The notes beneath the pieces are model-generated. The model ran no database searches. It was given only the letters and a program-made list of their open reading frames with translations, and was not told the origin of the DNA. Position numbers and translations under genes: made by a program. Shown here in pieces: positions 1 to 5,417 of a stretch of 10,000 bases of DNA. This DNA is from Desulfomonile sp. (GTDB lineage Bacteria > Desulfobacterota > Desulfomonilia > Desulfomonilales > Desulfomonilaceae), in the NCBI GenBank assembly GCA_020216785.1, contig JAIWNO010000059.1:1-10000 (forward strand), read 5' to 3'. Every line of letters begins with the position of its first letter. The stretch's first letter is position 1.

Positions 1-253
1 AGGTATTGATAAACGGCACCTCCATGAGATCTGCGCCGGCAGCGAAAATGTACGGCTTGCCGCAAAGCATCAGCCCTTTGACGCTCTTGTCCGCCTCGAG
101 CTTTTCCAGCTGCTCATGGAGCGATCGAAACGCCTTCTCACCAAAAGTGCTTGGTTTACGGTAGTCCTCGCCGTTGTCCATCGTAAGGATGGCGATCTTC
201 CCTACGCGAGAATTGTGGAATCTGATATAAAACTGAGTCGGTGCATCAGCCAT
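1..253 (-). CDS. Crotonase-fold protein, likely FadB/FadJ-type enoyl-CoA hydratase/3-hydroxyacyl-CoA dehydrogenase, N-terminal fragment
   Basis: Seen: 84 residues from an ATG at 253, running off the left edge. An AAGGAGG Shine-Dalgarno lies 4 bases before the ATG, so the start is well supported. The protein has beta-strand/turn patterns of the crotonase fold (IAILTMDNGED near residues 21-31) and, around residues 70-76, FAAGADL, which matches the oxyanion-hole motif of enoyl-CoA hydratases. Family knowledge: such proteins hydrate trans-2-enoyl-CoA; FadB/FadJ-type proteins also carry a 3-hydroxyacyl-CoA dehydrogenase half. Context: it is third in the operon, 57 bases after the thiolase stop, the usual place for the trifunctional-type subunit. 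Inference: a FadB/FadJ-like bifunctional enzyme. A stand-alone enoyl-CoA hydratase is the alternative, since the decisive NAD-binding half lies outside the window. Confidence 0.85.
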   Translation of the reverse strand, partial: MADAPTQFYIRFHNSRVGKIAILTMDNGEDYRKPSTFGEKAFRSLHEQLEKLEADKSVKGLMLCGKPYIFAAGADLMEVPFINT

Positions 254-310
254 GACGCCTCCTTATATGCCAATCCAGCCCGATCGATACTGATTTCAAG
301 GCGGGACCGT

Positions 311-1549
311 CTATTCCTTATTCTTTTTTTCTTTTTCCTTTTCCTTCTTGGCCTTTTTCTTGTCCGCTCGCTGCGAGTTCTTCCAAATCACGGTTCCGCC
401 CTGACCGAGGCCGACACACATGGTGGTGAGGCCGTACTTCACATCGGGCCGCTCGGCAAACGCGTGCATGAGATGACAAGCCAGCCGAATCCCGGAAGAC
501 GCCAGCGGATGGCCGAACGCGATCGCGCCGCCGTAGATGTTCATCCTCGGATCCTCCGGAAACTGGAGTCCGAATTCGCGCATAAAGGCGACCGCCTGGA
601 CAGCGAACGCTTCGTTAAGCTCGATCAGACCGATGTCATCCATAGTCAGACCGGCTACGGCAAGGGCCTTTTTCGTCGCAGGTATGGGGCCGATGCCCAT
701 AATCTCAGGCCTTACTCCGGCGTACGCGAAGGCTTCAAACTCCATCTTGTAGTCTATTTCCAGGTCCTCTGCGACATCCTTGGCTATGAGCAGACAGCCG
801 GCCGCGCCATCATTGAGCCCGGAGGAATTGCCCGCGGTGACCTTTCCCATCACACGGAATGGGGTCTTGAGCGTCCTGAGGCCTTCCATGGTGGTTTCCG
901 GACGAGGTTGTTCGTCACGGTCGGCAACAGCCCAGCCCTCTTTGGTGTAAACCGTCATGGGAACGATCATCTCCGCGATCTTGCCGGACTCGATAGCCTT
1001 CCATGCCTTCATTTGGCTATGGTAGGCGTATTCGTCGGCCATTTCTTTGGTGATATCCGGGAACAGGTCATGGAGGTTTTCCGCGGTCTCACCCATGGAC
1101 ATCGCGCTTGAGTCCACGAGCTTGTCCGTCAGGAAGCGCGGGTTGGGGTCTGCTGTGGCACCCATCGGATGGTGTCCCATGTGCTCCACTCCCCCGGCGA
1201 TCGCTATATCGCAGGCCCCAAGCGCTATTTCCGAGGCAGCGGACGTCAGCGCGGACATGCCGCCTGCACACATCCGGTCAATGGAATACCCAGCCACCGT
1301 TTCCGGCAGACCCGCCAAAATGACGGACGTTCTCCCGAGCGTGAGGCCCTGATCCCCTTCCTGACAGAACACGCCCCAAGCGTTCTCACCGATCATTTCC
1401 GGCTTGATTTTCGGATTCCGGGCGAGCAACGCTCTAATAACCTTGACCACCATGTCGTCGGCCCTGGTGTGCCAGAAGATGCCCTTTTCGCCGGCCCTTC
1501 CGAATGCGGTGCGAACTGCGTCGACCAGTACAACATCACGTGCTTTCAT
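311..1549 (-). CDS. Acetyl-CoA acyltransferase (thiolase, FadA-like) with lysine-rich C-terminal tail
   Basis: Catalyses the last step of beta-oxidation, thiolytic cleavage of 3-ketoacyl-CoA to acetyl-CoA and a shortened acyl-CoA, in the cytoplasm. Seen: 412 residues, slightly longer than the usual 390-400. The nucleophile Cys94 sits in DRMCAGGMSA. NEAFA (312-316), His347 in AFGHPLASSG and Cys378 in TTMCVGLGQGG complete the thiolase catalytic set. The first ten residues (MKARDVVLVD) are a typical thiolase start. Only 19 bases separate it from the upstream acyl-CoA dehydrogenase, and a TGGAG sequence serves as a modest ribosome site. Odd: after the normal end near residue 391 there is a tail of about 16 residues (397-412) made almost only of Lys and Glu, encoded by a long purine tract. 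A degradative role is favoured over biosynthetic acetoacetyl-CoA thiolase because of its neighbours. Confidence 0.97.
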   Translation of the reverse strand: MKARDVVLVDAVRTAFGRAGEKGIFWHTRADDMVVKVIRALLARNPKIKPEMIGENAWGVFCQEGDQGLTLGRTSVILAGLPETVAGYSIDRMCAGGMSALTSAASEIALGACDIAIAGGVEHMGHHPMGATADPNPRFLTDKLVDSSAMSMGETAENLHDLFPDITKEMADEYAYHSQMKAWKAIESGKIAEMIVPMTVYTKEGWAVADRDEQPRPETTMEGLRTLKTPFRVMGKVTAGNSSGLNDGAAGCLLIAKDVAEDLEIDYKMEFEAFAYAGVRPEIMGIGPIPATKKALAVAGLTMDDIGLIELNEAFAVQAVAFMREFGLQFPEDPRMNIYGGAIAFGHPLASSGIRLACHLMHAFAERPDVKYGLTTMCVGLGQGGTVIWKNSQRADKKKAKKEKEKEKKNKE

Positions 1550-1568
1550 CGTGCAGACTCCAGAATGT

Positions 1569-3428
1569 TTAGATTAGTGCAAACGACTCTTCGGGAAGAT
1601 CCAGGGCCGACCGCTCGCCGCTCATGATTGCGCGTGCCTTCCCCTTTGCCAAAGAGAGGATAGTGTTTGAAAAGAATTGAGCAGAGGCGAGCTTGCCTCG
1701 ATAGAATGCCGCGCTACGATTGGTTTTGAGCACTTCGGCCTTCTTGGCCGGGGTGTCGGCCTTGGAATCGCTGTAGATCTCCTCGAGGCGCCGATCCGCA
1801 ATTACCGCCTGCCACAAGAGCATGAAGCCCACGGCGACATCACCGAACAGCTCAAGGTACGGGCACGCGTAGAGTATCGGAATCATGAAGTCCTCAGTGA
1901 TGCTTTTCAGGCCGAAATACCGGGTCACCTCAATGAGCTGTGAGCGGGCCGCGGCGAACGGCTCGACGATGTCCTTCAGGCGGTAGTTATTCTGCGCCTG
2001 CTTGAGGATATTTCCCGTCTCAGCCACGATCGCCTTGAAGAGCGCGCCCTGGCGGTATCCGAGTTTCCTGCCTACGAGGTCCAAGGCCTGGATACCATTG
2101 GTTCCTTCATAAATGGATGCGATTTTTGCGTCGCGCATGAACCGCTCCACCGGATATTCCGCGCAGTACCCGTACCCGCCGTGAACCTGAATGGCAAGCT
2201 CCGTTACACGGAACCCCATGTCCGAAGACCAAGCCTTGCAAATGGGGATTAGGATATCCAAGAATCCTTGATACTTGGCCGCTTCCTCTTCGGTTGCGGC
2301 GGTCCGAACACGGTCCCCGCAATAACCCGCATAGTACAAGAGCGCTCGCATTCCCTCCGTAACGCTCTTCATCCACATGAGCATGCGCCGAATGTCGGGA
2401 TGCTCAATGATACGGACCTTGGGTGCATCAGGGTCTTTTAGAGCAGAGATGTGCGGTCCTTGAACGCGCTCCCGGGCGTAACGCAGGGCGTGCATGTATG
2501 CTCCACTGGCTTGTGCAAGACCCTGAATGCCGACAGCGAGGCGCGCCTCGTTCATCATGTTGAACATGATCCGTATCCCTTGATTCTCGGCGCCGAGAAG
2601 ATATCCAATACAGTTGTCTTTCTCTCCGAAGTTGAGCGCGCATGTGGCCGAGCCGTGGATGCCCATCTTCTTCTCGACCGCGGCGCAAACCACGTCGTTG
2701 TCCACCAAAGCGCCATTCTCGATACGCTTTTTGGGGACAATAAAGATGCTTATGCCGCGGGTGCCGCTGGGCGCTCCCTCCACGCGTGCAAGCACCGCAT
2801 GGACGATGTTCTCGGTAAGGTCGTGGTCGCCCGCGGATATGAAGATTTTCCCGCCGGTTATTGAGTAGGTCCCGTCGGGCCGGCGGACGGCCTTTGTTCT
2901 GAGGGCCCCCACATCGCTGCCGGCTTGCGGCTCAGTCAAGCACATAGTGCCCGCCCATTCGCCGGTAAACATCTTGTCCATGAAGGTCCGTTGCTGTTCT
3001 TCCGTGCCGTATTTTTCAATGAGGCGGGCGGCACCAACCGTCAGACCGGGATACATCATGAGCGCCTGATTTGCGGCTACGAACAGTTCCGACGTTGCAC
3101 AGTAGATAACTGACGGAAAACCTTGACCGCCTTTTTCTGCGTCAACGGCAAGGGCCGACCATCCTCCCTCACAAAAAAGACGGTAAGCCTGATGGAACGA
3201 TTCAGGCACATAGACCTGACCGCCCTCCAGCTTGACGCCCTTGGTATCGCCGTCCGCGTTGGCGGGCCAGAGTTCCTTTTCAGCGAGCTTTTGAGCCGCA
3301 TCCAGGGCCATGTCGAACATCTCACGAGACATCTCGGAGAATTTCTCATGCTGGCACAGTTCATCGACCTTGAGTTGTTCGTAAAGCACGAATTTGGCAT
3401 CGCGCTCGTCAACGAGAAGGTTGGCCAT
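1569..3428 (-). CDS. Acyl-CoA dehydrogenase, long (about 600-aa) FadE5/DmdC-like subclass
   Basis: FAD-dependent first step of beta-oxidation, acyl-CoA to trans-2-enoyl-CoA, with electrons expected to go to an electron-transferring flavoprotein. Seen: 619 residues. The N-terminal helical extension (about 1-40) is followed by the dehydrogenase core. MCLTEPQAGSDVGALRTKA (162-180) is the flavin/substrate motif, GGYGYCAEYPVERFMRDAKI (417-436) precedes the active site, and IYEGTNGIQ contains the catalytic base Glu441. An alpha-helical C-terminal domain (about 460-619) follows. Ordinary acyl-CoA dehydrogenases have about 380 residues; the extra N- and C-terminal parts fit the subclass with AcylCoA_DH_N and Acyl-CoA_dh_C domains. 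The ATG at 3428 has a strong GGAGG about 10 bases upstream. It is the first gene of the operon and is followed by thiolase after 19 bases. The exact chain-length preference cannot be read from sequence alone. Confidence 0.97.
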   Translation of the reverse strand: MANLLVDERDAKFVLYEQLKVDELCQHEKFSEMSREMFDMALDAAQKLAEKELWPANADGDTKGVKLEGGQVYVPESFHQAYRLFCEGGWSALAVDAEKGGQGFPSVIYCATSELFVAANQALMMYPGLTVGAARLIEKYGTEEQQRTFMDKMFTGEWAGTMCLTEPQAGSDVGALRTKAVRRPDGTYSITGGKIFISAGDHDLTENIVHAVLARVEGAPSGTRGISIFIVPKKRIENGALVDNDVVCAAVEKKMGIHGSATCALNFGEKDNCIGYLLGAENQGIRIMFNMMNEARLAVGIQGLAQASGAYMHALRYARERVQGPHISALKDPDAPKVRIIEHPDIRRMLMWMKSVTEGMRALLYYAGYCGDRVRTAATEEEAAKYQGFLDILIPICKAWSSDMGFRVTELAIQVHGGYGYCAEYPVERFMRDAKIASIYEGTNGIQALDLVGRKLGYRQGALFKAIVAETGNILKQAQNNYRLKDIVEPFAAARSQLIEVTRYFGLKSITEDFMIPILYACPYLELFGDVAVGFMLLWQAVIADRRLEEIYSDSKADTPAKKAEVLKTNRSAAFYRGKLASAQFFSNTILSLAKGKARAIMSGERSALDLPEESFALI

Positions 3429-3546
3429 GCGTGTTACTCCTCCCTCTGGGCATTTAGGCTAACCGGCGGTCTTGAGAAACAAGGTGGGGGGGGGCGCTGC
3501 ATAGAGCTTCCGCAACAGCTCCCATCCTTGATAGTAGTCCATGACT

Positions 3547-3580
3547 CCGAATTCGGGTCACGGATCATGCCCTAATTAGG
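3547..3580. promoter_or_regulatory. Paired CCNAATTNGG palindromes, candidate operator
   Basis: Two perfect 10-bp palindromes of one form, CCGAATTCGG (3547-3556) and CCTAATTAGG (3571-3580), have centres 24 bases apart. They lie about 120-150 bases before the acyl-CoA dehydrogenase ATG. Repeated palindromes of one consensus at a near-two-turn spacing suggest a dimeric repressor binding twice. The identity of the regulator is unknown, as no regulator gene is in the window. Confidence 0.45.
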
Positions 3581-3609
3581 CTGAACCGTGTTAGCGCATC
3601 CAACACCCT

Positions 3610-3638
3610 ATTGTGTACGCGATCGATGGTTTTCACAA
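3610..3638 (-). promoter_or_regulatory. Candidate promoter for the fatty-acid oxidation operon
   Basis: On the minus strand TTGTGA (3633-3638) and CACAAT (3610-3615) are separated by exactly 17 bases, each matching the sigma-70 consensus at four of six positions. Transcription would start near 3603 and give a leader of about 175 bases that contains both CCNAATTNGG palindromes. An 8-bp inverted repeat overlaps the element. The match is weak and this is a best guess. Confidence 0.28.
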
Positions 3639-3667
3639 GAAAAAAGATCGCGTTTCGACCCAGGATG

Positions 3668-3696
3668 TTGAATTCCGTCGTGATGCCTAGTATGGT
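3668..3696 (+). promoter_or_regulatory. Candidate sigma-70 promoter of the 102-aa gene
   Basis: TTGAAT (3668-3673), a 17-base spacer and TATGGT (3691-3696), each four of six against consensus. The start would be near 3703, about 44 bases before the ATG at 3747. The same -10 hexamer recurs at other candidate promoters in this window. Confidence 0.38.
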
Positions 3697-3746
3697 GTGC
3701 CCGCTTCACCCGCCGAACGGCCTTGCGGGCTGGATAAGGAGCCAAG

Positions 3747-4055
3747 ATGCTGGAACAACTGGAGCAAGCCATCCGAGAAAAGCTCAAACGCGCCGGCTGG
3801 ACAGCCATGCGGGCGCTCCTGGCCGATCCGAGCGAAGAGCCCGCAGAGGACGAGGTCCGTCGGATTGAAGACGCCATGCGAAGTCTGGCTGCCAAAGGAG
3901 AGGTCGCTCTGTGGAAGCTCACTTATAAGTATGACGACTTGGCGATGATGGCCGTCTCCAGGCCTGATATGGACCTTGGCGCGGACCTCGAGCAACGAGG
4001 CGCGTGGGCCACAGCCGAGAGGGTACCGCTCGAGACGGATCAGAAAGACGCGTAG
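3747..4055 (+). CDS. Unrecognised 102-aa protein, possible winged-helix fold
   Basis: I do not recognise this family. Seen: 102 residues from an ATG with AAGGAG about 7 bases upstream, a strong and well-placed ribosome site, so it is probably a real gene. The sequence is charged and mostly helical: an N-terminal amphipathic helix (2-16), a segment around MRALLADPSE (21-30), then a helix RRIEDAMRSLAAKGEV (38-53) running into a strand-like ALWKLTYKYDDLAMMAV (54-70). A helix followed by a beta-hairpin resembles a winged helix-turn-helix layout, but this is only shape-based inference. The last 25 residues look disordered. It is followed after 65 bases by the PLD-like gene on the same strand, so the two may be co-transcribed. 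No signal peptide or membrane segment is seen. Confidence 0.7.
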   Translation: MLEQLEQAIREKLKRAGWTAMRALLADPSEEPAEDEVRRIEDAMRSLAAKGEVALWKLTYKYDDLAMMAVSRPDMDLGADLEQRGAWATAERVPLETDQKDA

Positions 4056-4120
4056 CGGACCACGTATGGAGAGGTCACCCTCGCCCGCGGACTTTTCCGT
4101 TCGCGGCCCACAAAATCGCT

Positions 4121-4642
4121 ATGAGAGTTCTCTTCGATCGCGAGATCTACGAACATTTCACCGAGCCGTACATCGCACAGGCACAGACGCTCGTCTGGAT
4201 CGCCACGGCCAACATCAAGGGAACGTCTGTTCGCTACCGCGGCCGGTTCATAACGTTCGTGGACCTGATGTCCATACTGGTGGAGCGCGGTGTCTCGTGG
4301 CGGATCATACATTCGGAACTTCCTTCAGGGCCGTTCCGGGAGCGCTATGAGCAACTCGACCTGAAGGGACGCTTGAGCGCGGGAGTCGAATTTCTGCACT
4401 GTGTAAGGATGCACTCCAAGTTGTACATCGTTGATGGGGAGCGTGCGCTTGTCGGGAGTCCGAACCTCACCGGCGCAGGCATCGGCGCCAAAGCAGGGGG
4501 GAAGCGGAACTTCGAGCTGGGAATACTCTTTGAGGGGGAGGAGGAAACCCAGCCGCTTATGGACTACTTCGATTCCGTGTGGATGGGCGCCCACTGCCCT
4601 CGCTGCGGCCGTCGCGATATCTGCCCTGCCCCGCCGGCATGA
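4121..4642 (+). CDS. Single-HKD phospholipase D-like protein, probable nuclease or phosphodiesterase
   Basis: Seen: 173 residues with one HKD motif, His98-x-Lys100-x4-Asp105 in MHSKLYIVDGE, followed by GSPNLTGAG (112-120, with the expected Asn115) and Glu132 in NFELGILF. Family knowledge: single-HKD members such as bacterial Nuc act as homodimers on phosphodiester bonds, usually DNA. The N-terminus MRVLFDREIYEHF starts at the first strand of the fold, which favours ATG 4121, although no good ribosome site precedes it; a GTG at 4004 is in frame but would overlap the upstream gene and add an unrelated-looking 39 residues. The C-terminus holds Cys159, Cys162 and Cys168 in HCPRCGRRDICPAP, a possible metal site. 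No signal peptide, so likely cytoplasmic. The substrate is not readable from sequence. Confidence 0.85.
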   Translation: MRVLFDREIYEHFTEPYIAQAQTLVWIATANIKGTSVRYRGRFITFVDLMSILVERGVSWRIIHSELPSGPFRERYEQLDLKGRLSAGVEFLHCVRMHSKLYIVDGERALVGSPNLTGAGIGAKAGGKRNFELGILFEGEEETQPLMDYFDSVWMGAHCPRCGRRDICPAPPA

Positions 4643-4650
4643 CGTATATC

Positions 4651-4685
4651 GATTCTCACAAGGCTTCGCTGTGTGGAATCACACA
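4651..4685 (+). terminator. Hairpins downstream of the PLD-like gene
   Basis: Eight bases after the stop at 4642, GATTC (4651-4655) and CACA (4657-4660) can pair with TGTG (4670-4673) and GAATC (4676-4680). An alternative stem TGTGTG (4670-4675) with CACACA (4680-4685) uses the same bases. There is no following T run, so intrinsic termination is uncertain. Confidence 0.3.
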
Positions 4686-4770
4686 CTGCTGAACAAGTCG
4701 GCAGGGCCACCTACAAGTCAACCCATCATAACTTTCAGGAATTGCTGCGACTTCTGACTCTGAGCGCGGG

Positions 4771-4932
4771 TCAATAATGCGAGAGGGGGTCCTTGGGGGC
4801 GGGGTTGAATTCCTTCTGAGGCTTAAAGGGTGAATCCTTGCCGTCACGCGTGGTGAATTTGGCATCCATGATTGAGGCACAGCTGTTCAAAAAAAGCAGA
4901 AGGGCTATGATCACGGCAAAGAGCGGCTTCAT
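4771..4932 (-). CDS. Tiny candidate lipoprotein (53 aa)
   Basis: Unrecognised. Seen: from the ATG at 4932, MKP is followed by a hydrophobic stretch (LFAVIIALLLFL, residues 4-15) and a lipobox-like LNSC with Cys18. This gives a type II signal peptide and a mature part of only 36 residues, hydrophilic and Pro/Lys-rich (FKPQKEFNPAPKDP near 36-49). Asn at the -2 lipobox position is less usual but tolerated. Start choice: an in-frame ATG further upstream (4986) would add a charged 18-residue leader, so 4932 is preferred even though no clear Shine-Dalgarno is visible. The DNA upstream (about 4990-5040) is AT-rich, with GATAAT and TTGACA words but no well-spaced promoter. It converges on the PLD-like gene with 128 bases between the stops. 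A chance ORF cannot be excluded. Confidence 0.58.
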   Translation of the reverse strand: MKPLFAVIIALLLFLNSCASIMDAKFTTRDGKDSPFKPQKEFNPAPKDPLSHY

Positions 4933-5055
4933 TCCGAGAACGACGGAATTGAGATAAGGAGCGTCCTTTCGAACGGTCCTTCGCATGATGGCAGTTTTGT
5001 CAATTATTATCAAGCAATTGTTCCGATATATTCATGTATCAAGCGAGATTTCTGA

Positions 5056-5162
5056 TGCGCTGCAACGAGAGGGGTGCGGACGCGGCCGCCACTCGGTAGC
5101 GGGACATATTAACGTTGGGTTAGGGGGCGGAACCGCACCCGAATACATACCGTTGCAACGCA
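5056..5162. repeat. Nested inverted repeat, possible structured RNA
   Basis: Outer arms TGCGCTGCAACG (5056-5067) and CGTTGCAACGCA (5151-5162) pair at 11 of 12 positions. Inside, GGGTGCGG (5072-5079) pairs perfectly with CCGCACCC (5133-5140), and CCGCC (5086-5090) with GGCGG (5126-5130). The right arm contains the perfect palindrome CGTTGCAACG. No target-site duplication is visible at the edges. A folded RNA, a remnant of a small mobile element or a protein-binding site are all possible. Confidence 0.5.
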
Positions 5163-5165
5163 CTG

Positions 5166-5238
5166 GTGTGACATGAGACGACTGCCGCTCGACGGTATCC
5201 GTACGTAGGGTGTGAGGTGGCAAGACACACTGTCACAC
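5166..5238. repeat. Inverted repeat GTGTGACA / TGTCACAC
   Basis: GTGTGACA (5166-5173) is exactly complementary to TGTCACAC (5231-5238), 57 bases apart. A further GTGTGAG around 5209-5215 could compete for the same right arm. Function unknown; it directly follows the nested repeat. Confidence 0.4.
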
Positions 5239-5387
5239 TCCCGTCCGTGCGCAGAAAGGCCCAACACGATTTACACGGCCGGCTGATCGTTCTATGAAGC
5301 CAAGACTGGACTTCCACCCTCAGTGTTGCCCGGCGTCGCGTGTCAGGTCCGCGTCCGCAACCATGTGCCGAAAGGCAGCAGAGGCGT

Positions 5388-5407
5388 CGTCCCGGGTCCA
5401 CGGGACG
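5388..5407 (-). terminator. Probable terminator hairpin of the HU gene
   Basis: Ten bases after the HU stop, CGTCCCG (5401-5407 read on the minus strand) pairs perfectly with CGGGACG (5388-5394) around a 6-base loop. The stem is short and GC-rich with no U run behind it, so it may act with Rho or simply protect the 3' end. Confidence 0.42.
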
Positions 5408-5417
5408 CATACCCTCG

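Larger units (their letters stand above)
3429..3746. other. Regulatory region between the fatty-acid operon and the divergent small gene
   Basis: This 318-base stretch has no convincing gene. It holds, from left to right: the ribosome site of the acyl-CoA dehydrogenase; a TTAGGCTAACCG copy (3454-3465); a run of nine G (3486-3494); palindromes CCGAATTCGG (3547-3556) and CCTAATTAGG (3571-3580), the second overlapping another TTAGGCTGAACCG copy (3576-3588); a GTGTT/AACAC hairpin (3588-3606); and an 8-bp inverted repeat (3617-3624 with 3646-3653). Near the plus-strand gene a CCCGC/GCGGG hairpin precedes its ribosome site. The density of symmetric sites fits control of the divergent units. Confidence 0.7.
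4933..5417. other. Gene-free, hairpin-rich intergenic stretch
   Basis: I see no convincing gene in these 485 bases; the longest open frame (96 aa, minus strand, 5120-5410) is Cys/Arg-rich, lacks a ribosome site and spans hairpins, so I treat it as chance. The stretch contains a nested inverted repeat (5056-5162), a second inverted repeat GTGTGACA/TGTCACAC (5166-5173 and 5231-5238), a GNRA-type hairpin TGCC-GAAA-GGCA (5366-5377) and the hairpin after HU (5388-5407). Conserved elements of tmRNA and RNase P RNA were looked for and not found. Confidence 0.6.

Noticed and set aside
317..331. In-frame A-AAA-AAG slippery heptamer near the end of the thiolase gene, as in dnaX
   Set aside because: A -1 shift would reach a TAA after one more codon, so the product would be almost the same length; no stimulatory stem is evident. 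Most likely a by-product of the lysine-rich tail.
311..1111. Long plus-strand open frames across the thiolase and acyl-CoA dehydrogenase genes
   Set aside because: They are shadows of strongly identified minus-strand enzymes with intact catalytic motifs.
4004..4120. Upstream GTG start of the PLD-like gene giving 212 residues
   Set aside because: It would overlap the 102-aa gene by 52 bases, lacks a properly spaced ribosome site, and the added residues do not look like part of the fold, which begins at ATG 4121.
5281..5340. GGAAGTCC followed by GGCTTCATAG on the minus strand, resembling parts of RNase P RNA
   Set aside because: The flanking conserved segments of RNase P RNA (for example ACAGAAA and the matching P4 half) are absent within range.
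5120..5410. 96-aa minus-strand open frame between HU and the lipoprotein gene
   Set aside because: Cys/Arg-rich, unprotein-like sequence, no ribosome site, and it runs through several hairpins; treated as chance.
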